Shown here piece after piece: positions 1 through 13,900 of a stretch of DNA of 64,000 nt. Under the pieces are notes generated by a model. It was not told the DNA's origin, did not search any database, and saw only the letters and a list, made by a program, of their open reading frames with translations. Made by a program: the position numbers and the translations under genes. Origin of the DNA: Paracentrotus lividus (taxonomy: Eukaryota; Echinodermata; Echinoidea; Camarodonta; Echinidae); contig CALNVZ010003432.1 in the NCBI GenBank assembly GCA_940671915.1, forward strand, positions 5,786,203-5,850,202, given 5' to 3'. Every line of letters starts with the position of its first letter. The first letter of the stretch is position 1.

Positions 1-121
1 TTAATGCATTGCTGCCAAAAATTAAAACAGGTATATTAATTAGCACATTGGATAAAGGCATTACAATACAATTAGCTCCCCCCCCCCCCCCCCCCACTAA
101 TTAAGGTTAAATTCTTTTCAA

Positions 122-1060
122 TGGAATCCAAGCTATTTTACAACTTTGTCTTGTGTGTTAACGACAAATAATTAACCATAAATTAATTATATAAAAAGAT
201 TCATCTCAATAATTGTTCATGTTTCAGGTACAGGTTCAGAGGCTTCACCAAAAACATGAAAAATAATTGACATGAATTCTTTTCATAATTGATTTATGGT
301 AAATAATTTGTTGGTAACACACAAGACAAAGTTTCAAAGTAGCTTAGACTTCACGGCCCAATATTGCTCCAACATAAGAGAAATAAGGCAAGACTTTCGA
401 ATTTGAAAAAAAAAAATATAAGTTGGAGGAGAATCTTAAAGGATTTGCAAAATTTTTAAAACAGCTTGGAATTGCCCAATATTGCTTAAACACTAGAGAA
501 ATAAGGCAAGACTTTTAAATTTTGAGATAGAGAGAGAAACTGAAAGTTTGAGTACAATCTTTAAGGAGTGGTTCACGATGTTCTTTACAACGGAAGGATC
601 TTTACAAAATAATTGAGACAAATCCTTTCATAATTGATTTATGGTAAATTATTTGCTGGAAACACACAGGACAAAGTTGCAAAACAGCTTGGACTTGCCC
701 AATACTGCTCCAACATTAGAGAAATAAGGCAAGACTTTTACACTTTGGAAAAAAAATGAGAGAGAATTTGAAAAAAGGAGGGAGAATCTGAAAGTTGGAG
801 TGAAATCTTAAAGGAGTTGTTCACATGGTTCTTTGCAACGGAAGGATCTACACAAAATAATTGAGACAAATCCTTTCATAATTGATTTATTATAAATTAT
901 TCATCTGTAACACACAGGACAGAGTTGTAAAACAGCTTAGACTTGCCCAATACTGCTCCAACATTAGAGAAATAAGGCAAGACTTTCAAATTTTAAAAAA
1001 AGAGAGAGAAACTGAAAGTTTGAAGAATCTTAAGGAGCAGCTAGGAGATTCTTTACAACG
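122..1060. repeat. Inverted plus tandem repeat block
   Basis: Arms at 131-221 and 255-345 are inverted copies of each other (both carry the AACACACAAGACAAAG core and a GATTTATGGTAAAT or similar core) around a 34-base loop. To the right the same sequence continues as irregular direct repeats: the core AAATAAGGCAAGACTTT recurs near 385, 500, 722 and 970, and the segment CATAATTGATTTAT near 285, 632 and 878. No convincing protein is encoded; the 94-codon open frame at 882-1166 is made of the repeat. This could be a degraded foldback transposon or a satellite. Confidence 0.75.
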
Positions 1061-3950
1061 GAAGGGACTATCAAGTGCAGCTGTTGTCCTTTGGCACTGG
1101 ATGTCATATAATGATTGGTTTCAAAGGAAATTCAAACATGATCTCAAAAGAGGCAACCTTTTATGAAAAATAGCACAATCCCAAATCACTTGTGTAAGAT
1201 GGAGAGATTTAAATTCGGTATTCCTGTAGCGCAGGAAAAGGGATATTTGATAGAGATCAGGCATTTGAATAGTTTACAAGGTGGAGAATAGCAAACATTT
1301 ACATACTAGATTTATATCAAGAAACATGGAGTAGATGTACATTGTACCGGTATTTTCTGTTTGCACGTAAAAAAAAAACAAAAAACAAATAAGGAAAAAC
1401 AAAGAAATGCAAGAGAAAAAAGGAAGAAGGCCATGTGTTTTAAACTGGGCCCCCATATAGGTGGTGCCGTTACATTTGCGCGACAAGCACAAACATGAAA
1501 AATGATATAAAATTTAAATACATGTGCCATATGGGTATATTTGGATAATGTGAAGGAAAATAATCTGCCAATAATTAATATTAGAAGAAATATCAATGGT
1601 GCACTCATTTACAAGTAATTAGCAATTAATTAACTTGAAGTAGCCTTTTTGCACGGTGGTGGAGAGAGGAGGCATGAGGAGGAGGAGCATAAATTTCTGT
1701 TGCATTAATAAATCAGGTTTTAACATCATAAAATCTAACATACATGTAAGACAGTTAAATTGGAATATTATATCTATCTATTAGTAACAGTGTGTAAATA
1801 TGAAATTAGAATACCTAATTAGGCTAATTAAGTTAATCAATTTAATTAATTAATGTAAAATCAGTAAAATAATGTGATTTAACTTGTCTAGATTGTGGTC
1901 GTCAGGTATTTCTACGTTCACAAAGTGAAGTAAATATTAGTTGATGCTAGGACATGGGTTTTATACTTATTCAGCCTACATGTTTAATTGTATTCTCACT
2001 ACCATTTACCTATGCTTTGTTTACACAAAACAAAAGGAACTGTAATAATTAGATTGAGTTATATTGATGAGGCACAGCAAATCCAACACCAAAAAACCCC
2101 ACCATCTTAGACATTCCTCAACTCCATTAGGCATTGTCTTCCCTAATAAAGTGAGATAATGATGATGATGATGGCTCTACCACATGTATGATTTAGTATT
2201 GCATAACATCTGTTTGCCATAAAAGTTATTTCATGGGTGATTGATTATTTACAATTCAAACTACATTTTACAATGAACATCACTGCATTGGCTTGATATG
2301 CTTTATCCTGACCAGGTAGATCATCTCAGAGATACCTTGCACGTGTCGGTTGACATGTCTCAACATGAACCAGATCAAATTAATTGTTTTAATAAGCACT
2401 GTAGATATATTTATTGTAGTAAGTATTTGCAAACTATATTCATGTAACACTGTATAACTTCAAATAGGTTATAAGACAAAACTGTGTCATATTTTGGAAG
2501 TAAATCATGCATTACTCATTGTAACACATATTTACCCAAATTTTCCTATCAGAAATTTTCGCTGAAAAGATGATCGCGCAAAATTATTTAAAAAAAGCTT
2601 ACCCCTAACAAGTTATACATTGTTGGAAAGGTCTGACTTTGAGGAGTTCAAATATGCATGTCTTTTGTTGTAGGGTGAAATTTTGTTTCCATGGTAACCT
2701 TTTTGTGGAAGTACCTTTTTCCAACCGTTTTCGACATATTTGGCTCTGTAACTCCTTATGACTTCCCCATATCCCTTTTCTGATAGTATTTTTGGATTCC
2801 TCAGACAATTCTCTTTCAGAATATGTATACTTTTATAGGTATAAGATGTCAAATGTAAGAAGAATATTCGATTGAATAAAAACGGTACAATTCCTTGGAA
2901 AACTTGGGTTGTAACAGAAAAGGGCCCACCTCATAACGCATGGCCAGAAGGAAAAACAAAGAAATTTATATATAAGGAGGGGGACCAAGAAATACATAAG
3001 GAAAGAGAGGAAAAACCACAGACTAATACAGAAATCACAGTCCTGACTAGTTCAAGTCATACATGTATTCCTGACAAACTTATGCATAGTCACACCATGT
3101 TAACGCGGGATTTACAAATCATCAATAATGCAATGAAATTTGACTTTTGGGGTACATGTATAAACATACATATTGGAAATAGTGGAAAAACACACATATC
3201 CATAAAGAGATGACATACAAAAATTGTATAAGAAAAGAAAGGAAAAACAAAAAATATAAGAAAAAAGGGGAAAAAACAAGAAATAAAGAATGAATGAGAA
3301 AAAAGAAGGAAACAAAGAAATATATATGGAAGTGAGACAAGGAAGATTACAGAAAAAGCAAGCTACATGTATTTTTTCTTCAAAAATAGTCTAAATGTTT
3401 GAAACTTGAAGTCAACATCACCAAATTATTTTATTTTATATTCCACATACGGTACTAAGAATGTTGCAACAGGATTGGTCGAAAGTCAATCATGTGATAA
3501 ATTTTAGTTTTCCCATCATCAATCATCACTCATAGTGATAGTACTTTTGAGTTTCGCTGATCACTTCAGCGCCCCATAGAACATGTAGAGCCATAACGCA
3601 TTATCAATTATTTTTAGGATGCGCGAAAAAAGTACATTGTCATTCTTTTTTTTTGTACTATCATTTTACCGTCACATGCAGCGACAGATAAATTGCTCTG
3701 TGACATAACAATTAATTTTTTTAATTTCTTTGTTACGTAACAATCACCTCAGCCCATTTGAGAGCAAGCTAGACCTACGCGCTAAATGAATTGCACACAC
3801 TTTATTTGTACGCGTTTATGTTACTATTACAACCGCAGGCACCGATGACTTGAGTGGATTTTTTTTAAGGATCAAGGAAACATTGAATTTTAAACCAAAA
3901 TATTGGTTTTCCCCTTACTCTTAAAATGTTTCAGATGAGGATGTGGAATA
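1061..3950. other. Non-coding region, no gene recognised
   Basis: AT-rich sequence with no open frame that looks like protein. It contains a short (GAT)n run at 2158-2173, purine-rich low complexity at 3220-3350, and a small palindrome built on AAACCAA/TTGGTTT near 3891-3911. If the minus-strand shootin-like gene extends leftwards, this is intron or flank of that gene, but I could not identify further exons. Confidence 0.5.
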
Positions 3951-3951
3951 T

Positions 3952-4116
3952 TAAGCAAATAATCATCTCTTGATCCAAATGACGAGGCAAACTATCACTT
4001 CCATTTCAGCTTTGCTTCGGAGGAGATACATTGTGTGTTTTGTAGCTTACCCTATCCAGCTTGCCTAGGGAGTGATAGTCTTCCCATCATTTGGATCAAC
4101 GGTGATTATTTGCTTA
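3952..4116. repeat. Foldback (inverted repeat) element
   Basis: The segment around 3953-4005 (containing GATCCAAATGACG and ACTATCACT) is repeated in inverse orientation at 4064-4115 (AGTGATAGTC, CATTTGGATC). The arms are about 50 bases with a few mismatches and a loop of roughly 60 bases. It resembles a small foldback MITE; no target duplication was identified. Confidence 0.65.
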
Positions 4117-5192
4117 CTAACAGACCCAGTTGTCAGTTCCCCTACTTTTGTCTTAACTGGAGCATCATTATACGATATCACTTATTTCATAATCATAAAA
4201 TGTTCTAACTTCATAACCCATACATTCATATTTACGTACAGGTCCATTAAAGATACATATAAAGTTTGCAAGTATTAGAACAGTTGCCACGTAGTGAATT
4301 GCATTCTGTCTGCCAACAGAGGGAGTTATCAGCTCACTATATTAAACCAACATTGGATGAACTAAATTTACCCCTGAATGCCAAGTGGATATTTTACCAA
4401 CTTCTGAATAATTTATTGAGTATTGAGTATTGAGTATAGAGTATTAGTATACATTCATCAACATTCTTATTTTTTTACCGGAACTCTGACCATGCCACCC
4501 AGTTTAGAACTAAAACAATTTAAAATTTCATGAGGTGAATTGAAATTTTTAGTCTTTTTTTTGTTGCTTTTATAACTTTTTTTTTTAATGTGCTCTCTAT
4601 ATGTCTTCGCTATGCAACCTACAAGCAAGTTTGCTAAAAGTATATGCAAGAGCGCTCTGGCAATTTAGTTATGTATTCCTTGTCAAATTGCTATTTCTCT
4701 CAAATTTTGACGGATCTATTTTTCATCTTTTTACTATTTTCAAATTAATAGTAACAGCTGCTATGAACCTTACTCCAGTAAAACTTATTGAATGCCCTAT
4801 TCAACAATGAAATAAAAGCATGGTGCTTGGAAGCAAATTTATAAAAGACTTAAGCAAATATGTGTCACACGTGTGGATAAGTTCCATACATCATGATTTA
4901 TCATGTGTCCTGAGCAAAGATGTCACTATTTACATAAATATTATTGCTTTCAGTCATAAACTAAATTTTTGTTTCACTAAATATCTTACGCTTGATGAAC
5001 TTGCTTTCAATTCAAAGTTCAATTACGGATTCTTATAGTTTTCTGTCAAAGTCCAAATTTATTTGCAGATTCATAATCAATTTCAGACTCCGCAAATAAG
5101 TCTCTTTTCTATTCAAACACATGACAATAGAGTCATGTTTATTGATTTATTAAGCCATTGACAACTGAAGAAAAAAAAATATTCGCAAATGT

Positions 5193-5675
5193 TTAAACCT
5201 GGTGTATAGTTTTGGTAACAAAAAAAAAATCGGCATAAAACCGATTAAATATAGTCTCATGTTGTTCACATTGCGCGTAAAAGACATGTGTGAGAGATTT
5301 TGTGATATTCCTTTCACGATTTCCGGTGAATTTCAGTGAAATGTTGAATCCAAACACAATTTGTAACGGTTTTGAGACCTTTGCTGGTTGTCCTGTCCCC
5401 CGAACTTCCCGCATGAATGGACCGTAGCGATCTGTGTGTATCACCCACACAAGAGAATCCCCGTTGGTTTTCCATGTGAACGCCTGTGCACACAAAGCTG
5501 AGTCGGGTCCCCGTCTTATCTTTTTTACTATAATATCGTGAAATAAAGACATTAAAACGAGATTCCATGTAACATAACTTTCTTTGTTACAGTTATAGGA
5601 TTCAGTCTTTCATATTATCTAACTGTGAATCCAAATTAAATTTTTCCTTCTCCCAACACTATACACCAGCTTTAA
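5193..5675. mobile_element. TTAA-bounded MITE, family A, copy 1
   Basis: The 483-bp element is flanked by TTAA on both sides (5193-5196 and 5672-5675). Its terminal inverted repeats read CTGGTGTATAGT inward from each end. A second copy lies in the opposite orientation at 37291-37730, and the two match along their length with small indels. TTAA target duplications are typical of the piggyBac and Kolobok superfamilies. No transposase is present, so it is non-autonomous. The minus-strand open frame inside (5193-5552) is repeat-derived. Confidence 0.8.
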
Positions 5676-6608
5676 TACAGGAAACTTTCATGTATCCATG
5701 GGTTTCTAGGTTCATATTTCACACTTAAATTTCCACTTCAATAAAGGCTAAGTATGGAAATATTGCAAAAGTTGTGAAGTTAGCTACTCACATATTTCCC
5801 CAACTAGTACAAAATCATGAAACATATGGGTTACATAAAGTAATTGATGCACAAATAAGTATGTTCATTTTGACACTGCTGAAACATACTTGTAACTCAA
5901 TCCACAAATGTATGTTGAGCAATCTATGTTTAATAACAATGACAGTTAGGAATGCTTCTCTATGAGTGTGGATTACTACACCAAGAATAATCACTGCAGA
6001 TCAAAGTTCTGAAATGTATACATGGAGATGTACATACATGTATACCCTGGATCCAGGAACTTACAATGTTGTCTGCACACTGTATCTGTGGCACAATGGC
6101 AAATCAGGGCTTACATAATATTGTTTTGAAACAAACTCATGTACATTGATCACATTGTTTGACTCATAGCGAGGCAACTCAAATGCCCAGTATACATGTA
6201 CTTCTGACGAACTATAAAAAGCAGCATGAAATTCACAATATTTTCTTCTCATATGATGATCACTGGTGTTTACACAATTGATGATTTGGGTTTTTTGTGT
6301 GTATGTATAATCTTCTGCTATTCATATCTTCAAATATGAGTGAAACTGCATTGTACTTATGATAATATAGGAAGTATTATAGTGCAGTCTTTTTCCTGTA
6401 TGAAAGCCAAAGTAAATATAAGTAGCTAAACACATGATTCTAAATAAGGTGTATGATATTTCCTGGTCTTCTGTCTTCACAAACCTAATATTTTCAGAAA
6501 CTTCCTCTCCCTTCATAGAAAAAAGAAACTGAATAATACTTCCTCCATTACCAATCTTTATTTGTGCACTTGTCATCATGACATTGAATCTATATTTATA
6601 CCAACCAA

Positions 6609-6985
6609 TACCGTGTTTATACTGTGACTCGGCTCTCGGGAAGGGTTCAACACTGCAAAAAGTGAAAATGTGATCGTGTTTAAACACAACAAGAAAGGCG
6701 AGTTAAATACGACTCGGAGATCATGGAAGTACAGGGACGTCATTAATATGAGCGATGATACAGGCAAATTCTACCATTTACCTTGAGGTTATCGACCTCG
6801 AAACAGCTCTCCGTTTATACACAGAAAAATTGCAGTGTCGAACACGCCTCCCAGATCGAAACCTACGATTCTGGAAGAGCAAAAAAGGCGTCTCGAACTC
6901 GGGTCGCAGGTCACACTGATCCTGTTTACATGAAATAAAATTGCCGTGTCGAAACCTCGAGCTGAGTCACAGTGTAAACACAGTA
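6609..6985. mobile_element. MITE with TA ends
   Basis: Inverted ends share GTGTTTA, a C/T, then ACTGTGACTC, bounded by TA on both sides. Inner sequence repeats the ends in shorter form (around 6815 and 6925, each with a TGTTTA and a GTGTCGAA box). It is non-coding; the open frames crossing it are not protein-like. TA target duplication would suit a Tc1/mariner-type element, but this is inference. Confidence 0.65.
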
Positions 6986-7424
6986 TTAGTTTTAGTGACT
7001 ATTTAACTATGTACCTGTTGAGGAATTTCAGTCTCACATGTCAATTTGATTACAAAAGAATGTGGTTTATTATACAATGGTTTATTGTATCTGGTCGATG
7101 GATTTTGGACTAGACCCATATTTGTTTTAATGCCACCTATATCTAATAATAAAAAGCAAGCACCTGATGCACAGATGAGCGAATGGTATTAGGGCAAATT
7201 TAGCAGAGGCCTAGGGCTAATGGTCACCTGAAATATAGATTGACCACCTGATATAAACCCAATACTTCATTCAACCATATCTCACTTTGTGGGCCACAAA
7301 ATTTTTATTCCTACCACTTGTTTGGCCATTTCTAGGATCTGGCGCATGCACAAAATAGGTTGTTCCCTTATACATGCCAATACACGCTTCAAGAACTTTG
7401 AATTCCTATTCTGTCAACTCAGTA

Positions 7425-7500
7425 ATATAGTTCATTCGCTAGCGACATTGACTATAAGTCCAGCGACCCAGGTTCGAAACCTGAACTTTGGCAAACCTGG
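7425..7500 (+). repeat. Degenerate tRNA-derived (SINE-like) fragment
   Basis: The T-arm with box B GGTTCGAAACC at 7471-7481 sits inside a self-complementary CAGG/CCTG stem, preceded by a D-arm-like TAGTTCATTCGCTAGCG. The rest does not fold as a functional tRNA, so I call it a SINE fragment or tRNA pseudogene. Confidence 0.4.
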
Positions 7501-7729
7501 AGTTGACAACGACAAACTAGCATATACAGGCACTGCTATGTGGGGCATAGAATCTCAATAGAATGTTGCATTATAATGCAAACAACGTAGTGTTGAAATC
7601 ACTAGTTGTCTTATTTCTTCTAATAAAGGGGCTCTAAAAGTAGTAGAATCCATTTTCTTTGCTGCCCAACAGTGACCATGGTAATGAGAGGGTTAATCTA
7701 TGATATTGTGAAGAATGATGTGGGCCTAC

Positions 7730-7824
7730 CTTTGTGGCTATCTTCTCTGCCTCTGCTCTGCATTGCTGTTCAATATCAAGCTGTGTCTGTACATCTACAT
7801 ACTCCTGCACCACTTGACCAGATA
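7730..7824 (-). CDS. Shootin-like gene, coding exon 3
   Basis: 95 bp bounded by acceptor AATGTAG and donor GTAGGC. It encodes 32 residues (VSGQVVQEYVDVQTQLDIEQ onward to ATK) and ends in phase 0. This is the segment most like shootin-1. Its first part is duplicated twice, in decaying form, in the intron just upstream (7928-7987 and 8042-8088). Confidence 0.65.
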
Positions 7825-10800
7825 CTACATTGTAATTGATATTAAAATAATTATAATTTGAATTACAATTGAAAGTGAAATTGAAAAAAAAAATTGGAAT
7901 TGATATTGAAATTGAAATTAAAAATGACTGTTCAATCCAGCTGTGTCTGTACATCTACATACTCCTGCACCACTTGACCAGATACTAATTCAAACTAAAA
8001 TTGGAATTGATAATTGATATTGAAATTGAAATTGAAAATGACTGTTCAATATACATCTACATACTCTTGAGCCACTTGACCAGATACTAATTGAAATTGA
8101 AATTGAAATTAGGATTGAAATCATAGTTGAATTGAAATTGATATTCAAATTGAAACTTATATTGAAAATGAAATATATTAAAATACTGAAAAATAGAAAA
8201 AAACAATATATCACAATAAAACAAAAGAGTAATAGAAAACTGTACAAAAATATTCTGAAAAAGAAAATTTGAGAGAAAGGGCTTGAGAATAGGAAGATTG
8301 GTGATTTCCTTGAATAAACCTATCCACCTAAAGCAATAACCTGGTCATTGGCATAGTTAAATTATTTACCACAGTATAGAAGCAATATTAATGAGAGGGA
8401 TTTTCCCTGAAAAAAGTTCACAATATCAATAGGCGGCATTCAGGATTTCTGAGGTCATAAAGCAATTACAAAACAAACAAGGACGAATAAAAGCATTTGA
8501 GAATGTGAATACATTTAGCTTTGACTTTATACCTAGCATACATGTATACAGGTAGGCCTGACTCCAAAATAAAAATATTAACAACAGTATTTTGATTCAA
8601 TTCTATTATAATCAAGTTTCATTAAAATTTGTCAAACACTAGTAATGCATTGTACAGAAAAAGAGAGGATGATGATGATGATTTTGATGATGATTGATGA
8701 TGATGATAAAGATAAGGAGGATGGTGATGATAATAATGATGATGATGATGATGATGAGTTTGATGATAATGGTGATGATGAAAAAAAAATCATATATAAT
8801 CTATTTAATAATCAAGAAAGAGATTCATATTAGGGAAATGTTTTGCAAATATTGATAATAAAATTATTGACTGACTCACCTGATTCAAGTTTTGATAATA
8901 TAGATTTGGTTTGTTCAAGTTCCTCAACAAGTTGTTTGGTTTGTATTTCCTTCTTGCTGTACTTCCTTTGAAGCTCCTGGTGTTCAGCAATGGCTGTTAA
9001 ATAAATCAAAAATCAATATTCAAATAACAATAATATCTGGTTTTTATTTTTTTTAAACATTTTTCCAGCTATCAGTAATACTGCTCAAGCCCTTTTCGGT
9101 ATAATAATTACATTGGTCTTCAATTGCAAACCAGCACATTGGGTGCACAATATCCACCTTTTAGTGAGCACGTTGTTCTGGTGCACACAACTTGGCACAC
9201 TGCTTAGCCGAGAGTCAAAATAGGTAACATATACACCTGGGTGGGGAAAGGCAATGTAAATAAAATACATTGCACAAAGTTGTACATGTAGGCTTAAAGT
9301 GGAATATTAAAGAAGAGGCCAAACTTGTTGAATTCAATTGCATTATCAAATATAGTACATGAGAAACAGAACACCATTTAGCTGATCCGTTTAGCATATT
9401 GCGTTCACAAGAAATGCTGCTTTGAACATTGTATATACAATCGGGTTCAATTGGAAGATCCGTGGATATTTTTAAGGGCAATTTGATGACGTCACAAGTG
9501 TGAGGAGCAAACCAGGAAGTAATGCATGAAGCATATCTATTACTATCTATAATGCATTATAGAATGATAAAATAATCGAGACAGAACAATAAATACCATT
9601 AGGAATAAAGAGAAATCAATGAATAAGAAAATAAAAACAACAAATAATTATGTTTAGGAAATAGAGAAACAATAAATGACATAAGGAAAAACAATGAATA
9701 ACATAAGGAAAGAGAGAAAAACAATGAATTACATAAGAAGGTGAGAAAAACAATGAATAACATATTAAAGGAAAGAGAGAAAAACGATGAATAATATATG
9801 TAAGGAAAGAGAGAAAAACAATGAATAATATAAGGAAAGAGAGAAAAACAATGAATAACATAAAGAAAGTGAGAAAAACAATGAATGACATAAGAAAGTG
9901 AGAAAAACAATGAAATAACATGAAGAAAGTGAAAAACAATGAATGAAATAAGGAAAGTGAGAAAAACAATGAATAACATAAGGAAAGAGAGAAAAACAAT
10001 GAATAACAAAAGGAAAGTGAGAAAAACAATGAATAACATAAGGAAAGTGAGAAAAAACAATGATAACATAAGGAAAGTAAAAAAAAAAAAATGAGTAACA
10101 TAATGAAAGTGAGAAACACAATGAATAACATAAGGAAAGATAAAACAATGGATAACATAAAGAAATTGAGAAAAACAATGAATAACATAAGGAAAGCGAG
10201 AAAAAACAATGAATAACATAAGGAAAGTGAGAAAACAATGAATAACATAAGGAAGCAGAAATATCAACACCATGGGTATGGAAGGAGATACAACGGATTA
10301 CATCAGGAAATAGAGAAACAATAAATAACACAAGGAAAGTGAGGAAAACAATGAATGAAATAAGGAAAGGGATAAAAAGTAATGCATTACAATACGTATA
10401 AGACTTGTATACATAGTACAGCATTCAAGCTGTGCAACTTTCCCTCACACTTATGACGTCATCAAGAACCCCTCCAAATTTTACTTGATGTTTAAGATTT
10501 CAGGGAGGGGACAGATAACGTCCTCTAACTCCACTTCAGATTGTCTGTTTTTCACGAAATAAAAAGCAAGTTGTTCTACACACCCCACTGATATGTGTCG
10601 TATATGATAATAAGTCTTTACTATTCCACTTTAAGAGCTGATGGATGGGATAAAGGATTTTATCTACAACCTCCCATTCAAGATGTGGGCGCTCTCACCA
10701 TCAAGCCAATAAGCCTATGATCATCATTTTCATTTCTTTATACGGAAGAGGTAATATGAAATTCAATTTGGACTAAGATGTATTTTTTAATTCTGGTACT

Positions 10801-10961
10801 GACAAGTGTAGGCCTAAATCTAAATGATATTCCATACACGTACAATGGATAGTATGTCATCATAAGGTTCAATGTGCCTAGATGCTACAGACATTTTTCT
10901 TCTGAAATCATCATGCAATTATCAATTACATGTAGGCCTATTTAATAAGATTTGATTCTGT

Positions 10962-10993
<32 letters not shown>

Positions 10994-13900
10994 GGGGGGG
11001 GGGGTGTTTATTTTATTTCATTTTTACCAGAAGTCAAGCTTCTATCTAATATGCAGCCAGACTCCATGCACTAACTATTTATTTGATCAGCAGTCATGGG
11101 ACAAACCCACCAGACCACAAAACCTCCAAATGTTTCTATAAATATAATCAAATTCATAATTGAATTAATGACCTTGGTCAATTATACTACAAACGTGAAA
11201 GCAAATATGTGTATAGGCACAACATGTACACTCGAGGCCAGAAGTTTACATACCCCCTGTAAATTCAATTACTTTGTTCACTTACTAATCACAAAATTTA
11301 CTGTATCTTCAGAAATATGAGTACTACCATAACAAATTTGGTACCAAATAAAAGAGCTTATCAAGCTCCTTTACATGAATTGGATGCCGGTGGGACTAAC
11401 GTATATTTCAAGTGGAATTTTCTTTGTAGAAAAAGTAATATTTGCGTCAAATTTATGTTCTTATTACCCCGGTCATCGGATGCTTGTTATCAACTATTAT
11501 TTGAGTGAGATTTTCTGGGGGTATTACAACACTAGCATTATAATCTGGGGAGGCTTTAACTCCCCCTTCCACTGTAAAAAAAAAAAAGAATCTGCCCCCC
11601 CCCCCCAAACACACACCCACACCTCTGATTGAAAAAGTCCACAGATGACATTTGCACATGTAAGATGAACGTATTTAAAGAAACATTCTTTGACTACATT
11701 GCTTTGAAGAAAAAAAAACAAGAATCAGTGTACTGAAAACATGATAAGAGAATATTGAATTACAATGGTCAACTATTATGTTTCATATGCTGTATGTTTG
11801 ATTTATGTTTGATGCTATTAAACGTCAAATAACCACCCACTTTATAAAGTTACACTTTCATATTATAATTAATCATTCTTTATAGTCTCCAGTTATTCAA
11901 TAAAGAAGATGTGATATTCTAGTGATAATACGTTTCATGAGGTGTTTCTATAATAAGAGAAGCTTTCTCTTGTGATATAAATGTCATTAGATTTCTTTGA
12001 GGAATTAGTTTAATTGTTCAGGACATTGTTCCATTGGAAACTGAAATGAGCAGTTATCATAATGTCATTCGGAAGGTCACTCTATCACTTAAGGCGGTGC
12101 TGCACTAGCTCAAGCTAATCTAATAGGGCGCTATTTGTGATCCGATGAATTAGCCTGATAAGAGAAGATCAGCATTTTTCTCTCAAACAGTGCGCTAATT
12201 TGGATGAAATCCCAGCACGAGTCATTTTGGGCTTTTTACAAAAACTTGAGCTAGTTCGCAGTTTTGGTACGAAATAGCGTGCTAAATTGTGTGGTGCTGC
12301 ACTAGCTAGTAATAAGCCAGATCCCATCATGCACCTATGCGTCTATAAGGAAGAGGTAGTTACCAGTTGCAAAATACATATCAGTCTTGTTTGTTCAAGG
12401 TTAGGTCAGGTCGTCAATGCCAAACTTTGGCTCAAACTTGAGCTAGTGTAGCACAGGTTTCTTTTTAGGTTTTTTTTTATTCCCAATCCACCAATTAGCG
12501 CACTATTTTTCAGCTCAAGCTAGTGCATTACCAACTCTAGAGTAAAGACTAGAGGTTGATATAATAGTACAAACCATGTTGTATTTTCGTAAGGACAATG
12601 ATGACACCGTCTTTGAGAAAATAGTTTAATCACACAGGACATTGTACCATTGGAAACTTAAAGAAGGAATTATTAGTACATATGGCATTCTGAAGGTCAA
12701 TTGATCACCAAGAGCAAAGAAAACATGTTATATTTTCATAAAGACAATGATGACACCTTACACTGCCAAGTAAGGTCTACCAGACAAAACAGTCTCAATA
12801 CATAACATAACAATATACTATTTCAGGAAGTTGGGTAACAAAAACCCTAAACAAATTTCCAGTACTTTTCGGATGGGTGAGGGCAGAGGAACACTGTGTA
12901 AATCAATACTTTTTAAGCATACAGAGATTGCTGTAGTGTGTATAAGGTATGTTTGTGTCTCAAGGAAAATTTTGATTTTTCTTTTCTTTTTTTTTTAACA
13001 CAAGCTAATATCCAGATTGCATATCCTAGGTCAAACATGCATACTGGTGTCTATTATGTATAGGGGAAGGCGGGGTAAGTTGAGCCAAATTTTGGTTTTC
13101 GCATGCTGAGACTGAAATGAATGATTATTTCTAAAAAATGAGTATCGTGCATGTTAGTTTGGTTATTGGACAATATTTTGAACCTATTTCCCACTTTCAA
13201 TCCCCTCAAAAAAAAATTTCATGATCTTTTGAAAAAGAGATGTCAAATGGCTCAACTTACCCCATAGGCGGGGTAAGTTGAGCCACCATCTGGGGTAAGT
13301 TGATCCCATCGGTCCCAGTATCTCATTTGCATACAATTTGTAGAAAATATGATGTCGAGATTGTAAACTGAATTCAGAACTCATCATAGATATTACCTGT
13401 CTCACAACAACAAAAATCAATTACATATCAACTATATTCCCCAAATTACCATTAGTATAGTATTAAATCATTGTTTTATTATTATTGTAGATTTCTGTAT
13501 ATTATTTCTTGTTGCAAACCATGGCTCAACTTACCCCGTTCGGTCTGGCTCAACTTACCCCAGACTGACTGATAACAATAGGCCTACATAAATTTACAAA
13601 TCTGCTCAATCAATTGAGAAACAGCTATGATGAGATTAAAGATCAATATATGAACTACAAATTTTAATCTAGTATTTCCAATATAGGTATCATGCATGAA
13701 GGATAAAATGGCACGTTACATTGTTCACACGATTTCACTTTTATAGCTGAAAATCACTCTTTTCTCTCTAACAAATTGGCATGTGCTTCTAGCTTCAAAA
13801 CAAAATGGTGGGGTGAGAGGTAATACAAATGATAATCTATAGATAGCACTATGTCAAAATCTGGCTCCAGCATAATTGATTTATGGGGGGTGGCTCAACT

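Noticed and set aside
5193..5568. 119- and 84-codon minus-strand open frames
   Set aside because: They lie wholly inside a TTAA MITE whose other copy does not keep the frames.
6322..6687. 121-codon minus-strand open frame
   Set aside because: No domain, no splice context, and it runs into the MITE at 6609-6985.
8645..8833. Asp-rich plus-strand open frame
   Set aside because: Produced by (GAT)n repeats.
9599..10424. Three long overlapping minus-strand open frames of 210-224 codons
   Set aside because: They are translations of a 30-bp minisatellite in all three frames, with repeated CYSLFF-like peptides and no start, splice or domain support.
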